NCBI GenBank assembly: GCA_900316565.1
Contig: ONDK01000001.1
Location: 1 to 64,000 of the forward strand
Direction of reading: 5' to 3'
Origin: an uncultured Prevotella sp.
GTDB lineage: Bacteria > Bacteroidota > Bacteroidia > Bacteroidales > Bacteroidaceae
DNA: 64,000 nucleotides
In this document: one piece after another, positions 36,128-47,322 of the stretch
Numbering within the stretch: position 1 is the first letter of the stretch
How the letters are laid out: each line of letters starts with the position of its first letter
The notes under the pieces: model-generated
What the model saw: the letters and a program-made list of their open reading frames with translations, nothing else
Databases searched by the model: none
What the model was told of the DNA's origin: nothing
Made by a program: the position numbers and the translations under genes

Positions 36128-37684
36128 ATGGATTCAATAGAGATAATGGACTGCACCCTCCGTGATGGAGAGCAAACCAACGGTGTCTCTTTCCTACCTC
36201 ATGAGAAACTGCAGATAGCCGCTGCATTGATGCGCAACGTCAATGTTGATCGTATAGAGGTGGCTTCAGCGCGCGTCTCGGAAGGAGAGAAGGAGTCCGT
36301 GAGTATGATATGCCACTATGCCAAGACCATAGGAATGCTTAAGAAAGTCGAGGTCTTGGGATTCGTTGACGGACATCTCTCTGTCGACTGGATAGCCGAT
36401 TGTGGTGGCCAGGTCATCAACCTTCTTGCAAAAGGTTCACTTAGACATTGTGAGCATCAGCTTCACAAGACACCACAGGAGCATATCGAAGACATTAAGA
36501 AGGTAATTGACTATGCTGTCAGCCGCGGCATGGATGTCAACTTATATCTTGAGGATTGGAGTTCAGGGATGAAGAATAGCCCGGATTACGTCTTCAATAT
36601 GATGGATGCGCTGAAGGACTATGACATAAAACGTTTCCTTCTCCCTGATACTTTGGGCATCCTTAACCCGCTCAATACCCTTAAGTATATGAAGCAGATG
36701 ACGGAACGCTATCCCGACAAGCACTTCGACTTCCATGCCCACAATGATTACGACATGGCAGTCGGTGACTCCTTTGCCGCCGTTAAAGGCGGTGCAAAGG
36801 GATTGCATGTTACCGTAAACGGTCTTGGCGAGCGTTGTGGTAATGCTCCTCTGGCCAGTGTCCAGGTGGCACTGAAGGATCAGTTGGGCATACAGACGAA
36901 CATCCATGAGGACCGTCTTAATGACATCTCCCGTCTTGTTGCCGGTTATAGTGGTATAGCCGTTGCACCGAATCAGCCTATTGTAGGAGAGAATGTCTTC
37001 ACACAGGTGGCTGGCGTTCACGCTGACGGCGACCGTAAGGATCATCTGTACAGTAATGCTCTTGTACCTGAACGTTTTGGCCGTAAGCGTGAGTATGCCC
37101 TTGGTAAGAACTCCGGCAAGGCCAATATCGCGCAGAACCTCAAGGAACTCGGTCTTGAGCTCACACCGGAGCAGACCAAAGCCGTGACCAAGCGTATCAC
37201 CGAACTTGGCGACCGTAAGGAGATAGTTACCCAGGATGACCTTCCATTCATAGTATCCGATGTTCTGAAGCACAGTACTCCGGAGAACCGTGTTAAGCTT
37301 TTAAGCTATATGGTTACGACAAGTTATGGCCTGAAGCCTATAGCCAGCATTAAGGTTGAGATAAACGGAGAGAGTTATGCGGCAGATGCCACCGGTGATG
37401 GTCAGTATGACGCATTTGTGAAAGCGCTCCGAAAGATTTATAAAATCAATCTTGAACGTACGTTCCCAGTGCTTTACGACTATCAGGTTACAATTCCTCC
37501 TGGGGGTCGTACAGATGCTCTTGTTCAGACCGTCATCACATGGGACAATCATGGAAACATCATCCGCACTCATGCCGTTGATGCCGACCAGACAGAAGCT
37601 GCCATCAAGGCAACCATCAAGATGTTGAACATCATTGAGGATGAGTTGGCAGCACCTTATAAGAAACCATATAAAACGATATAG
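36128..37684 (+). CDS. Second alpha-isopropylmalate/citramalate synthase-family enzyme
   Basis: This 518-residue HMGL-family enzyme shares the layout of LeuA ([12 protein letters not shown] near residue 8, HAHNDYDM near 211, [12 protein letters not shown], and a C-terminal allosteric domain from about residue 395) but is clearly a different subgroup. The [11 protein letters not shown] pattern in place of HNDLGMA is shared with enzymes annotated as LeuA2 or (R)-citramalate synthase (CimA). If CimA, it would condense pyruvate with acetyl-CoA, and LeuCD and LeuB would then carry the product to 2-ketobutyrate for isoleucine. This fits the Ile codons in the leader peptide. Substrate is inference; it may equally be a second LeuA. 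Confidence 0.82.
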   Translation: MDSIEIMDCTLRDGEQTNGVSFLPHEKLQIAAALMRNVNVDRIEVASARVSEGEKESVSMICHYAKTIGMLKKVEVLGFVDGHLSVDWIADCGGQVINLLAKGSLRHCEHQLHKTPQEHIEDIKKVIDYAVSRGMDVNLYLEDWSSGMKNSPDYVFNMMDALKDYDIKRFLLPDTLGILNPLNTLKYMKQMTERYPDKHFDFHAHNDYDMAVGDSFAAVKGGAKGLHVTVNGLGERCGNAPLASVQVALKDQLGIQTNIHEDRLNDISRLVAGYSGIAVAPNQPIVGENVFTQVAGVHADGDRKDHLYSNALVPERFGRKREYALGKNSGKANIAQNLKELGLELTPEQTKAVTKRITELGDRKEIVTQDDLPFIVSDVLKHSTPENRVKLLSYMVTTSYGLKPIASIKVEINGESYAADATGDGQYDAFVKALRKIYKINLERTFPVLYDYQVTIPPGGRTDALVQTVITWDNHGNIIRTHAVDADQTEAAIKATIKMLNIIEDELAAPYKKPYKTI

Positions 37685-37689
37685 ACATA

Positions 37690-38751
37690 ATGAAATTGAA
37701 TTTAGCCGTCCTCTCAGGCGACGGAATAGGACCTGAGATAATGAAGCAGGGCGTGGCAGTCCTCGATGCCATCGCGAAGAAGTACGGACACGAATTTGTA
37801 TATCATGAAGCCATCACCGGAGCACACGCCATCGATGCCGTCGGTGATCCTTTTCCTGACGAGACATTCAAGACATGTATGGACGCTGACGCAGTGTTGT
37901 TTGCTGCTGTCGGAGACCCGAAATTCGACAATGACCCAACGGCCAAGGTTCGTCCTGAGCAGGGACTTCTTGCAATGAGAAAGAAGCTGGGCCTGTTTGC
38001 CAATGTGCGTCCTGTGGCTACATTTGATTGCCTTATCCACATGTCGCCCCTTAAGGACGAACTTCTCCGTGGTGCCGACTTCATTGTCGTCCGCGAGCTT
38101 ACCGGTGGTATGTATTTCGGGGAGAAGCATCAGGATGATGACGTTGCATGGGATACCGATATCTATCATCGCAATGAGATAGAGCGCATCTTAAAGGTGG
38201 CCTTTGAGTTTGCACAGAAGCGCAAAAAGCATCTGACGGTTGTAGATAAGGCCAACGTCCTGGCAAGTTCACGTCTATGGCGTCAGATAGCAAAGGAGAT
38301 GGAACCGAAGTATCCTGATGTTACTACCGATTATATGTTTATCGACAATGCCTCAATGCGCGTACTGACAGAGCCGCGCTTCTTCGATGTCATAGTTACT
38401 GAGAATACCTTCGGTGATATCCTTACCGACGAGACGAGTTGTATCACCGGTTCTATGGGTCTTCAGCCTTCAGCATCGCTGGGTGAGCATACTCCATTGT
38501 TTGAGCCTGTCCATGGATCATGGCCACAGGCCGCAGGCAAGAATATAGCCAATCCTATAGCTCAGATACTTTCTGCTGCTATGCTTCTGGAGCATTTCGG
38601 TCTTCAGGAAGAGGGCTCCAAGATTCGTGAGGCAGTAACTGCAAGCCTTGATGCAAATGTCCGCACTCCTGAGATACAGGTTGAGGGTGGCAAGCACTAT
38701 GGCACCATAGAAGTAGGACAGTGGATAGTCGACTATATCAACAAGCATTAA
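37690..38751 (+). CDS. leuB: 3-isopropylmalate dehydrogenase
   Basis: LeuB (353 residues) oxidatively decarboxylates 3-isopropylmalate with NAD+. [10 protein letters not shown] at the N-terminus, [11 protein letters not shown], and the metal/substrate segment [13 protein letters not shown] followed by [10 protein letters not shown] place it in the isopropylmalate/isocitrate dehydrogenase family, LeuB branch. It starts 5 bp after the previous gene and ends the leucine operon. Confidence 0.97.
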   Translation: MKLNLAVLSGDGIGPEIMKQGVAVLDAIAKKYGHEFVYHEAITGAHAIDAVGDPFPDETFKTCMDADAVLFAAVGDPKFDNDPTAKVRPEQGLLAMRKKLGLFANVRPVATFDCLIHMSPLKDELLRGADFIVVRELTGGMYFGEKHQDDDVAWDTDIYHRNEIERILKVAFEFAQKRKKHLTVVDKANVLASSRLWRQIAKEMEPKYPDVTTDYMFIDNASMRVLTEPRFFDVIVTENTFGDILTDETSCITGSMGLQPSASLGEHTPLFEPVHGSWPQAAGKNIANPIAQILSAAMLLEHFGLQEEGSKIREAVTASLDANVRTPEIQVEGGKHYGTIEVGQWIVDYINKH

Positions 38752-38864
38752 TATAATAGTTGGGTAGGGTATACTTATTATTCAAGTGTGACTACTCAGC
38801 CTTCAGGCTTAATACGAACAAATAGACTTATCTGCTTTGCAAATAATTGATAAATAATCATAAG

Positions 38865-38898
38865 AAGCGGACCGCCTTTTGTGCGGTTCGCTTTTTTT
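38865..38898 (+). terminator. leu operon terminator
   Basis: AAGCG-G-ACCGC pairs with GCGGT-T-CGCTT around a 7-nt loop, followed by seven T residues. Its right arm overlaps the promoter of the next gene. Confidence 0.88.
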
Positions 38899-38910
38899 CG
38901 TTTAATTTTG
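38878..38910 (+). promoter_or_regulatory. Promoter of the TPR gene at 38964
   Basis: TTTG (38878-38881, in the terminator loop), 21-bp spacer, TAATTTTG (38903-38910). Transcription near 38917 rules out an in-frame ATG at 38847 as the start of the gene. Confidence 0.6.
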
Positions 38911-38963
38911 CAACCGTTGATAATACATTAATTATACGTAGCATTATAAAGGTTTATAGAGGT

Positions 38964-39641
38964 ATGAGAAAATATTGGCTCCTACTGTTGTCATTATTTA
39001 TGATGAATGGTGCTTACTCGCAGACTACTAACCCATTAAGGGACTCATTGAATCTTGCCGACAAAGAGTTGATCATGCGCCCTGACAGCATAGACTTACG
39101 GTTGAAGAAGGCCCGGTGGAACGTGGAATTGGGAGAGTGGGAGTATGCCAAGACCGAATATGACATCGTACTCCAGCATCAGCCCGACAACCTTGCAGCT
39201 TTATATTTTAGGGCTTTTGTCAATATGAAGCTCAACCGTTATGGCTTTGCACGGCAGGATTACATGAATGTCCTACGTCAGGTTCCAAACAACTTCGAAG
39301 CAAAACTCGGACTGGCTATCCTTGATGACAAAGACAACAAGAAGACCAGAGCCTTCGATGAGATAAACATGCTCGTAGAGGCCTTTCCCGACAGTGCAGA
39401 AGCTTATGCGGCACGGGCTGGAATGGAGAAAGAACGGCAGATGGACTATCTGGCCGTCTATGACTACAGTGAGGCAATAGTTCGTGCCCCTGCCAACACA
39501 GATTATATCCTAAACCGTTTGGACCTTCTAATAAAACTTGGCAAGCGCGAAGAAGCCCGAAGAGACCTTGAGCTGCTCGTTCGCCTTGGCATTCCCCGCG
39601 CTTCTTTGAAAGAATATCTTGATAAGATAAAAAAGGATTAA
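38964..39641 (+). CDS. Secreted tetratricopeptide-repeat protein
   Basis: I start this 225-residue protein at the ATG at 38964, which gives a signal peptide (MRKYWLLLLSLFMMNGAYSQ). About five TPR helices follow (residues 40-210; for example QPDNLAALYFRAFVNMKLNR and PDSAEAYAARAGMEK). TPR domains bind other proteins; the partner is unknown and no neighbour suggests one. It has its own promoter and a hairpin immediately after the stop, so it is monocistronic. Confidence 0.82.
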   Translation: MRKYWLLLLSLFMMNGAYSQTTNPLRDSLNLADKELIMRPDSIDLRLKKARWNVELGEWEYAKTEYDIVLQHQPDNLAALYFRAFVNMKLNRYGFARQDYMNVLRQVPNNFEAKLGLAILDDKDNKKTRAFDEINMLVEAFPDSAEAYAARAGMEKERQMDYLAVYDYSEAIVRAPANTDYILNRLDLLIKLGKREEARRDLELLVRLGIPRASLKEYLDKIKKD

Positions 39642-39792
39642 TAAATAGGCCTGTTATTTATTGTACCCACTTCTTCGTGGATGTTAGTGCCTCTTCGAGG
39701 GACGGAGCGGGTCCGTTTTAATTGATTAACCCCAGACTGCACTCGCTACGCTTGTATAGTCTGGGGCTACTGATAGTGTGCCTCCGAGGCAC
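39640..39792. repeat. Cluster of hairpins in a convergent intergenic region
   Basis: Three inverted repeats are clear: AATAAATA/TATTTATT (39640-39662), CCCCAGACT/AGTCTGGGG (39730-39738 with 39758-39766), and GTGCCT/AGGCAC (39778-39792). A weaker ACGGA/TCCGT with TTTT tail lies near 39700-39716. Some will act as terminators of the TPR gene and maeB; the whole also looks like a dispersed intergenic repeat. Confidence 0.65.
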
Positions 39793-39827
39793 AAAGTTAA
39801 GATTCCATCCTTAAATGAGGTGATATA

Positions 39828-42137
39828 TTATCTTTGCAGCAAAAGACAACTATTGTTATTCTTGATCTTCTCCACATAAGCATCAATGACTGCTACAGCA
39901 GTGATATTCACCACGTCACGGACCGAGCATTCGAAGTCTGTGAAGTGGATAGGTTTGTTCAGACCCATCTGTATAGGACCTATTATCTCTGCGTCAGGAT
40001 TCAGAGCCTGAAGCAGTTTGTAGCTGGCGTTGGCACTGGTAAGGTTCGGGAATATCAGCGTGTTGACCTTCTTGCCTTTCAACTTTGTGAAAGGATATTT
40101 GTCATCGCGGAGCTCGTCGTTCAGTGCGAAGTTCACCTGCATCTCACCGTCGATGGCCAGTTCTGGATCTTCCTTCTGCATTCTCTCCACTGCAACATGT
40201 ACTTTTACCGGAGAACCTACCTGGTCAGTACCGAAGTTGGAATAGCTTATCATGGCAATGTTAGGCTCCTCATTGAAGAACCGTACACCATGGGTGGCCA
40301 GCTTGGCAATGTCATAAAGTGCCTCCTCGTCAGGATGACGGTTGATAAGAGTATCAGCCAAATAGAACACACCTTTCTTGGTGTTCAGGATGTGCATAGT
40401 TGCAAAGTGCTTGTATTCCGGTTGAATACCGATAACCTCCTTAGCTACCTTGATAGTATTGCTATACTTAGTGTATAGTCCAGTGATGAAGGCGTCGGCA
40501 TCGCCATTCTCAACCATCGACATACCGAAGTAGTTGCGTTCATACATCTTGTCGTAAGCTTCCTCAAAGGTATAGCCCATACGTGCGCGCTTCTCTGCCA
40601 GGTGCTTGGCATATGTAGCACGGCGTCCCTGCTCCTGGTCGGCACGCATGTCGACGATGGTTATTCCGGAAAGGTCTATCTTCAGACGGCTGGCGATACG
40701 GTTCAGACGGTCTGGATTACCGAGTAGGATAGGCTCGCATATACCTTCCTGCTTTGCCTGCACGGCAGCCTTCATCATCGTCTGATGACCACCTTCAGCG
40801 AAGACCACACGCTGTGGATGCTGGGCCGCAGTAGCGTGGAGCGTACGTGTGAGCTTGGTCTCCTGACCGAGAAGTTCGCGCAGATGCTGCTTGTAGTCAT
40901 CCCAGTCGGTAATTTCACGGCGGGCTACGCCACTGTCCATGGCAGCCTTGGCCACGGCAGCACTGACCTCTGTGATAAGTCTTGGGTCAACAGGTTTCGG
41001 AATGAAGTATTTCGGTCCGAAGGTGAGGTCATTGACATGATAAACCTCATTTACGATGTCGGGCACTGGTTCCTTGGCAAGTTGTGCGATAGCTTTTGCT
41101 GCAGCCATTTTCATCTCCTCGTTGATGGCAGAGGCATGCACGTCGAGCGCACCACGGAAGATATACGGGAAGCCAATGACATTGTTTATCTGGTTAGGCT
41201 TGTCGGAACGCCCCGTCGACATGAGTACGTCCGGTCGTGCGGCCATTGCATCCTCATAGCTTATCTCCGGCACTGGGTTTGCAAGGGCAAACACGATAGG
41301 ATTGGCAGCCATGGAGCGGACCATGTCCTGAGTGAGGACATTACCTTTGGACAGACCGACAAAGACGTCAGCTCCCTTTACGGCCTCCTCTAGTGTGTGC
41401 ACATCACGACGGTCTGTGGCAAAGAGCTTCTTCTGAGGCGTAAGGTTACTGCGGTCGCTGGTGATGACACCTTTGGAGTCGAGCATTACGATGTTCTCCT
41501 TCTTGGCACCAAACGAGCAGTAGAGCTTTGTACAGCTGATGGCTGCTGCACCAGCACCATTGACGACAATCTTCACCTCATCAATCTTCTTCCCTGCAAC
41601 CTCAAGGGCATTCATAAGACCGGCGGCAGAGATAATGGCCGTTCCGTGCTGGTCGTCATGCATTACCGGAATGTCGAGGGTTTTCTTAAGCCGTTCCTCA
41701 ATGGCGAAGCACTCTGGAGCCTTTATATCCTCAAGGTTTATTCCGCCAAAGGTCGGGGCTATCTTCTCCACGGCCTCACAGAACTTCTCCGGGTCCTTCT
41801 CGTTTACTTCAATATCGAAAACATCTATTCCTCCGTAAATCTTGAACAGGAGACCCTTTCCCTCCATTACCGGCTTACCGCTCATGGCTCCGATGTCTCC
41901 CAGACCGAGAACGGCCGTACCATTGCTGATTACGGCAACAAGGTTTCCCTTGTCAGTATATTTATAAACGTCGTTGGGGTTCTTCTGAATTTCCAGACAC
42001 GGATAAGCTACACCCGGCGAATAGGCCAGACTAAGGTCGGTTTGTGTCTGATAAGGCTTGGTTGGTTTTACTTCGATTTTACCTGGTCGACCGTCATGGT
42101 GATATGCCAGGGCTGCCTCTTTCGTTATCTTTACCAT
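39828..42137 (-). CDS. maeB: NADP-dependent malic enzyme with phosphotransacetylase-like domain
   Basis: The 769-residue protein is a MaeB-type fusion: malic enzyme in residues 1-430 (YSPGVAYPC, metal motif [13 protein letters not shown](P) fold after residue 150) and a phosphate acetyl/butyryltransferase-like domain from about 435 to the end. It decarboxylates malate to pyruvate making NADPH; the PTA-like part is regulatory (acetyl-CoA) in known enzymes. I start it at 42137 because an in-frame ATG at 42188 lies in the -7 promoter element. Confidence 0.94.
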   Translation of the reverse strand: MVKITKEAALAYHHDGRPGKIEVKPTKPYQTQTDLSLAYSPGVAYPCLEIQKNPNDVYKYTDKGNLVAVISNGTAVLGLGDIGAMSGKPVMEGKGLLFKIYGGIDVFDIEVNEKDPEKFCEAVEKIAPTFGGINLEDIKAPECFAIEERLKKTLDIPVMHDDQHGTAIISAAGLMNALEVAGKKIDEVKIVVNGAGAAAISCTKLYCSFGAKKENIVMLDSKGVITSDRSNLTPQKKLFATDRRDVHTLEEAVKGADVFVGLSKGNVLTQDMVRSMAANPIVFALANPVPEISYEDAMAARPDVLMSTGRSDKPNQINNVIGFPYIFRGALDVHASAINEEMKMAAAKAIAQLAKEPVPDIVNEVYHVNDLTFGPKYFIPKPVDPRLITEVSAAVAKAAMDSGVARREITDWDDYKQHLRELLGQETKLTRTLHATAAQHPQRVVFAEGGHQTMMKAAVQAKQEGICEPILLGNPDRLNRIASRLKIDLSGITIVDMRADQEQGRRATYAKHLAEKRARMGYTFEEAYDKMYERNYFGMSMVENGDADAFITGLYTKYSNTIKVAKEVIGIQPEYKHFATMHILNTKKGVFYLADTLINRHPDEEALYDIAKLATHGVRFFNEEPNIAMISYSNFGTDQVGSPVKVHVAVERMQKEDPELAIDGEMQVNFALNDELRDDKYPFTKLKGKKVNTLIFPNLTSANASYKLLQALNPDAEIIGPIQMGLNKPIHFTDFECSVRDVVNITAVAVIDAYVEKIKNNNSCLLLQR

Positions 42138-42185
42138 ATATTTCCTTTTTTTGTTATAATCGTTCTCTATACATATATCCAAACG

Positions 42186-42193
42186 CAAAGTTA
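42186..42193 (-). promoter_or_regulatory. maeB -7 promoter element
   Basis: Minus-strand TAACTTTG; the -33 box is weak. Predicted start of transcription near 42179, about 40 nt before the maeB ATG. Confidence 0.55.
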
Positions 42194-42232
42194 CGCAAAA
42201 TAACTCATAAACCTACATTTTAAAGAATTATT

Positions 42233-42263
42233 TTTGCCATTTATGTAGAAAGTAGTAATTTTG
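42233..42263 (+). promoter_or_regulatory. Promoter of the TetR-SGNH unit
   Basis: TTTG (42233-42236), 19-bp spacer, TAATTTTG (42256-42263); a consensus promoter 27 bp before the ATG. Confidence 0.82.
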
Positions 42264-42289
42264 CAAACATAAAAGAATATAACTCCGTA

Positions 42290-42916
42290 ATGCAATATAA
42301 TTCTCATAAGCAGGAACTAAAAGACAGGATAAAGAAGGCGGCCTCTGAGATGTTTTTCAAGAATGGAATTCGTCAGGTGAGGATGGACGATATAGCCCAT
42401 AATCTTGGCATATCTAAGCGTACACTTTATGAGATTTACGACAACAAGGAACAGCTGCTGTTGGATGTCGTAAAATACAATAATGAGGAGAATGTCAAGA
42501 AACTAACAGCTTTTGCAAACAAAGGAAGAACGGCCATAGAGATAATGGCGGAATTCTATCGTCTGCAAATGAAAAGAGTGGGCAATGTCAATCCTTGTTT
42601 TTTTGAGGATTTACAAGGCTACAGCAATGTTCTCGACTATCTTCACAAGGAAAAAGAGAAGAACAGAAAGCAGCAGCGTAAATTCATCGACAAGGCTATA
42701 AGCGACGGTTATTTCATGGGAAACATCAACTATGACATCGTTGAAGAGATGCTTACGTCTATACGCGACAATGTCATTAATGTAGAGACATTACAGAGAT
42801 ATGGCAAACCAGAGCTCTTCCGTACTATTATAATGGTGTTCCTCCGTGGTATCTGCACGCAGAAAGGTGTGGAGCAGCTGGATGCACTTATGAAAATCAT
42901 TGATACACAAGAATGA
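42290..42916 (+). CDS. TetR/AcrR-family transcription regulator
   Basis: A 208-residue TetR-type regulator: the helix-turn-helix lies in residues 12-58 (IRQVRMDDIAHNLGISKRTL, then YEIYDNKEQLL), followed by an all-helical ligand or dimerisation domain. Effector and targets are unknown; its short leader and close divergent promoter with maeB (gap about 150 bp) suggest autoregulation and possible control of maeB. It overlaps the SGNH gene by four bases. Confidence 0.9.
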   Translation: MQYNSHKQELKDRIKKAASEMFFKNGIRQVRMDDIAHNLGISKRTLYEIYDNKEQLLLDVVKYNNEENVKKLTAFANKGRTAIEIMAEFYRLQMKRVGNVNPCFFEDLQGYSNVLDYLHKEKEKNRKQQRKFIDKAISDGYFMGNINYDIVEEMLTSIRDNVINVETLQRYGKPELFRTIIMVFLRGICTQKGVEQLDALMKIIDTQE

Positions 42917-44307
42917 GAGACAATACTTACAAGACATTCCTGTTGACGGTGCTTGTCATCGTTTTACTCTTTGCCCTACATTTTCTCCCGTCTTTCTCCG
43001 TCTTCGGCATGAAGTTGAGAAAGATAAATATTTTAAGTCAGATAATAACTTTCCCAGGGGACAACGAGACAATAGATGTTATCCCCAAGCCCAAGGACCC
43101 AAAGCAAATACAAGCTCGAAGTAAGAACGGAAAACTTTTGGACTTCAAGGAAATATGGCCAAAGGGCGTTCAGCCAGTCCTCGATTACAGCGAAGGCAAT
43201 GGTGGTGGTATGGACCACTTTTATGCCATGGTCGATTCAGCGGCAAGGCACAAGCTTAAAGGACGGCCGGTACGTGTGGCCTACTATGGCGACAGCTTCA
43301 TCGAAAGCGACATACTTGTCGCTGACCTCCGTGAGATGCTGCAGTCGAAATACGGCGGAAACGGAGTGGGATGGATTGATGCCGGTAATGACTTGGAACA
43401 GTATAAGCGCTCGATAAAGGCAACGTTCTCCGGTATAACGGAACACATGGTGATGAAGAAGAACGGATACAACGTGACCATGGCGGGCATCGCCGAGCGC
43501 TATTACACCACCAATGGGTCGGCTTCGCTTATCCTTACCGGTACAAAAGAATATCCGCATTCCGCTACATGGAAGAATTCCAGAATGTACTTCCGCACCA
43601 ATAGTAACACTTCCATTGACGTAAAAACTGACAAGAAGTCATGGCTCTCAAAGTCCTTCACAAGCTCACCGGCCCTTCAGGTATTTGAGGAGACCGGGCT
43701 CACCGGAGAGGTGCGTTATCAGTTTAAGGGCTCGCCGGTGCTCTTTGGTGCGGCTCTGGAAACTGACGGCGGACTGGTTATTGACAACTTCAGCATGCGC
43801 GGCTCTACGGGAGCATCACTCGCGGACCTGCCGGACGGCACTCTGGACGAGTTCTATAGGCAAAGGCCTTACGACCTTATTGTCCTTCAGTTCGGTGTTA
43901 ATGCCGTTGATGCCAATTCCACCGATAAGGACATGCACGACTATCTCGCGAAGATGAAGAGCGTAATAAGGAAATTCCGCCGTTGCTTCCCTGAGGCAAG
44001 CATCCTCGTGGTCAGCACACCTGACCGTGGAAGTAAAGAGGGTGGGGCAACAATGCCTAACATTAAGGCTCTTGAAGGCTATCAGAAAGAACTTGCGGCA
44101 GAGGAGAGAGTTGGCTTCTACAGTCTTTTCCATGCTATGGGCGGTGATGGCTCCATGGCAAGGCTCCACGACAAAGGTATGAGCTCAGCCGACTATGTGC
44201 ATGTCAGCCATGGCGGTGGCAAGATTATTGCTCGCCAGATGTTTAACTCTCTTGTTGCCGGAGAAAATAACTATCTGCGTCGGAGAAAGATGGAGGAAGA
44301 GCCATAA
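42913..44307 (+). CDS. Membrane-anchored SGNH/GDSL hydrolase
   Basis: The 464-residue protein begins with a transmembrane or uncleaved signal segment (residues 8-26), so the catalytic domain is periplasmic. SGNH residues are visible: Ser128 in YYGDSF, Gly in NFSMRGSTG near 300, Asn330 in FGVNAVD, and Asp427/His430 in DYVHVSH. Between Ser and Gly lies a long insert of about 150 residues. Relatives deacetylate or acetylate cell-wall or exopolysaccharide sugars, often with an MBOAT acyltransferase, none of which is present here. Translationally coupled to the TetR gene. Confidence 0.83.
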   Translation: MRDNTYKTFLLTVLVIVLLFALHFLPSFSVFGMKLRKINILSQIITFPGDNETIDVIPKPKDPKQIQARSKNGKLLDFKEIWPKGVQPVLDYSEGNGGGMDHFYAMVDSAARHKLKGRPVRVAYYGDSFIESDILVADLREMLQSKYGGNGVGWIDAGNDLEQYKRSIKATFSGITEHMVMKKNGYNVTMAGIAERYYTTNGSASLILTGTKEYPHSATWKNSRMYFRTNSNTSIDVKTDKKSWLSKSFTSSPALQVFEETGLTGEVRYQFKGSPVLFGAALETDGGLVIDNFSMRGSTGASLADLPDGTLDEFYRQRPYDLIVLQFGVNAVDANSTDKDMHDYLAKMKSVIRKFRRCFPEASILVVSTPDRGSKEGGATMPNIKALEGYQKELAAEERVGFYSLFHAMGGDGSMARLHDKGMSSADYVHVSHGGGKIIARQMFNSLVAGENNYLRRRKMEEEP

Positions 44308-44510
44308 TATGTAATTCCAATTCCAAAAATTGGTTACTTTCATCCCATTATTTAAGGAATTAAAGATAATTAGCTCCTCCATGTAGAGGAGACCATACTG
44401 CAGCTATTTGGCGTAAGGATCGGGTAAACTACATCCTTACATTGGCAGAGAATGCCTGCATCTGTTTATAATCACGTAATAAGTAAGTTCAGGGACTTGA
44501 ATAATTAAAA

Positions 44511-44541
44511 AATGCGTGCAACTTCCAGAGTTGCACGCATT
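44511..44541 (-). terminator. valS intrinsic terminator
   Basis: A perfect 13-bp stem (44511-44523 AATGCGTGCAACT with 44529-44541) and 5-nt loop, followed on the minus strand by TTTTTT. The 200 bp between it and the SGNH stop hold only a short CTCCTC/GAGGAG hairpin (44374-44391). Confidence 0.92.
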
Positions 44542-44574
44542 GTAAATAGTTTTTAATCGATGTGACTGTAGGCG

Positions 44575-47280
44575 TTATTTCTTTCTAAGTTCTTCGATGC
44601 TAGCCTTGATGGCTGCAATCTTCTCCTCGGCATCACTTTTCTTCTTGCGCTCGCGTGCCACCACAGCTTCTGGAGCGTGTGAGATAAAGTTCTCATTAGA
44701 GAGTTTCTTGTTGACACCAGTGAGGAAACCCTCGAGATGCTGCAGTTCTTTTTTAGCTTTCTCAATCTCTGCCTTAACATCAATGAGGTCTCCGACGGGA
44801 ACAGCAAACTCCTCAACACCGACCATAAAGGCACTTGCATCGCTGGACTTCTCCTCGACGACGTTGATTGCCTTGAGGTTTGCAATCTTCTCAATTACAC
44901 TGTTGAACGCCTCAAAAATATTTTGCTTTACGGCATCGAGTTCCAATTTTACCTTCGGTGCGATATTCTTCTGGTTACGTACGGCGCGTACACCGGCCAC
45001 AACTTCTTTGATGTTCTCGAATGTGCTGACGAGCTTTCTGTCCTCATCCGATGGTTCTGAGATATGAAGTTCGGCCAGCATGATGCTGCCTCCGTCCTCT
45101 CTGTCGTAGATATGCTGCCAGAGTTCCTCGGTGATGAAAGGCATGAACGGGTGTAGCATCTTCAGAAGAGTGTCGAAGAAGCGCAGTGTGGCATCGTATG
45201 TAGTCTTGTCGATAGGAGCCTGCACGCCATCGTTATATTCAGGCTTAACCATCTCCAGATACCATGCCGAGAACTCATCCCAGAAGAGACGGTAGACGGT
45301 CATCAGTGCTTCCGAGATACGATACTGTCGGAACTGCTCATTCATCTCCTTATTGACAACCTTCAGCTTAGCGTCAAACCACTCCACGGCAATTCTATTT
45401 ACCTCCGGCTGTTCTACGTCGGCGGTCTTCCAGCCCTTTACCAGACGGAAGGCGTTCCAAATCTTGTTGTTGAAGTTACGTCCTTGCTCGCAGAGGCTCT
45501 CGTCGAAGAGGATGTCATTACCGGCTGGTGCAGAGAGCATCATTCCCATACGCACTCCGTCGGCGCCGTACTGCTCGATGAGCTTTATGGGGTCGGGAGA
45601 GTTTCCTAGCGACTTACTCATCTTCCGTCCCAACTTGTCTCGGACGATACCTGTGAAGTAGACGTGCTTGAACGGATAGGTATGGCGGTACTCATAGCCT
45701 GCCATAATCATTCTTGCTACCCAGAAGAAGATGATATCCGGACCGGTAACAAGGTCGGAAGTCGGATAATAGTAGTTGATATCAGCGTTATCCGGGTTGT
45801 TTATTCCGTCGAAAACAGATATCGGCCACAGCCAGCTTGAGAACCAAGTGTCTAGGCAGTCGCTCTCTTGCTCCAGGTCCTCCGCCTTCACGTCGGCGTT
45901 GATCTTCTTTGCCAGTGTCAGTGCCTTCTTGCTGTCCTCAGCCACAACGAACTGCTTGCGTCCTTCCTTGTCGCGGAAGTAGTAAGCTGGGATACGGTGT
46001 CCCCACCACAGCTGACGTGAGATACACCAGTCCTTAATGTTCTCCAGCCAGTGGCGGTAGGTGTTCTTGTATTTCTTCGGATAGAACTCTATCTCATCGT
46101 TCATTACTGGTGGCAGTGCTATGTCTGCGAAGTGCTGCATCTTCAGGAACCACTGTGTGGAGAGTTTTGGCTCTATAGGCACGTTAGTACGCTCAGAGAA
46201 GCCTACCTTGTTGTCGTAGTCCTCCACCTTCTCCATCAGAGCGGCCTTCTCAAGGTCTATGGCAATCTGCTTGCGCACATCCATACGGTCCTGGCCGACG
46301 TACATGCCGGCGGCCTCAGAGATGGTGCCGTCATCATTGAAGATGTCGATAGTCTCCAGATGGTGCTTCAGTCCGAGGGCATGGTCGTTGACGTCGTGTG
46401 CCGGTGTTACTTTCAGACATCCTGTACCAAATTGAATGTCGACGTATGAGTCCTCGATGACCGGTATGACACGGTTTACGAGTGGTACTATGACGTGGAG
46501 GCCCTTGAGCCATGTGTTCTTGACATCCTCCGGGTTTATACACATTGCCGAGTCGCCCATGATGGTCTCTGGGCGTGTGGTGGCCACAACAGCGTAGTAG
46601 CCTTTTGCGTCCTTATGCATCACGTTCCCATCGTCCTTACGGCTGACCTTCTGCTGGTCCTCCTCAGCGACGTAGTATTTCAGGTAGTAGAGCTTTGAGT
46701 GCTCGTCCTTGTATATCACCTCCTCGTCGGAGAGAGCAGTCTGTGCTTTCGGGTCCCAGTTGACCATTCTTACACCACGGTAGATATATCCTTTGTTGTA
46801 GAGGTCTACGAAAACCTTTATGACACCCTTTGTGCGTGTCTCGTCCATGGTGAATGCCGTGCGGTCCCAGTCGCAGGAACATCCCAGCTTACGGAGCTGC
46901 TTGAGGATGATACCTCCGTGCTCGTGTGTCCAGTCCCATGCATGTTCGAGGAATTGCTCGCGTGTGAGGTCCGTTTTCTTGATACCCTGCTCGGCGAGCT
47001 TTCCCACCACCTTTGCCTCTGTAGCTATGGAAGCATGGTCGGTGCCCGGTACCCAGCATGCGTTCTTGCCCTCCATACGTGCGCGGCGTACGAGGATATC
47101 CTGTATCGTATTGTTGAGCATGTGGCCCATGTGGAGCACGCCGGTAACGTTTGGTGGCGGGATGACTATTGTATAGGGTTCGCGTCCATCCGGCTTCGAC
47201 GAGAACATCTTGTGGTCGAGCCAGTACTGATACCATTTCGACTCCACGGCCTGTGGGTCATACTTGCTTGCTAATTCCAT
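44575..47280 (-). CDS. valS: Valine-tRNA ligase
   Basis: ValS charges tRNA-Val. The 901-residue enzyme has the class I signatures HMGH (residues 50-53, in [14 protein letters not shown]) and KMSKS (553-557), the CP1 editing domain between about 190 and 340, the anticodon-binding helical domain (about 610-780), and the C-terminal coiled coil (about 830-900) typical of ValS. Transcribed alone from a consensus promoter. Confidence 0.98.
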   Translation of the reverse strand: MELASKYDPQAVESKWYQYWLDHKMFSSKPDGREPYTIVIPPPNVTGVLHMGHMLNNTIQDILVRRARMEGKNACWVPGTDHASIATEAKVVGKLAEQGIKKTDLTREQFLEHAWDWTHEHGGIILKQLRKLGCSCDWDRTAFTMDETRTKGVIKVFVDLYNKGYIYRGVRMVNWDPKAQTALSDEEVIYKDEHSKLYYLKYYVAEEDQQKVSRKDDGNVMHKDAKGYYAVVATTRPETIMGDSAMCINPEDVKNTWLKGLHVIVPLVNRVIPVIEDSYVDIQFGTGCLKVTPAHDVNDHALGLKHHLETIDIFNDDGTISEAAGMYVGQDRMDVRKQIAIDLEKAALMEKVEDYDNKVGFSERTNVPIEPKLSTQWFLKMQHFADIALPPVMNDEIEFYPKKYKNTYRHWLENIKDWCISRQLWWGHRIPAYYFRDKEGRKQFVVAEDSKKALTLAKKINADVKAEDLEQESDCLDTWFSSWLWPISVFDGINNPDNADINYYYPTSDLVTGPDIIFFWVARMIMAGYEYRHTYPFKHVYFTGIVRDKLGRKMSKSLGNSPDPIKLIEQYGADGVRMGMMLSAPAGNDILFDESLCEQGRNFNNKIWNAFRLVKGWKTADVEQPEVNRIAVEWFDAKLKVVNKEMNEQFRQYRISEALMTVYRLFWDEFSAWYLEMVKPEYNDGVQAPIDKTTYDATLRFFDTLLKMLHPFMPFITEELWQHIYDREDGGSIMLAELHISEPSDEDRKLVSTFENIKEVVAGVRAVRNQKNIAPKVKLELDAVKQNIFEAFNSVIEKIANLKAINVVEEKSSDASAFMVGVEEFAVPVGDLIDVKAEIEKAKKELQHLEGFLTGVNKKLSNENFISHAPEAVVARERKKKSDAEEKIAAIKASIEELRKK

Positions 47281-47322
47281 TGTCTATAGTTGTTTTTCTT
47301 TTGTTGTCCTTAAAAACGTTTG

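Noticed and set aside
38847..38963. Upstream ATG for the TPR gene at 38847
   Set aside because: The region contains a transcription terminator and the gene's own promoter, and it would bury the signal peptide.
39829..39836. Plus-strand TATCTTTG near the maeB stop as a promoter
   Set aside because: It has no -33 element and would drive antisense RNA into maeB; most likely chance.
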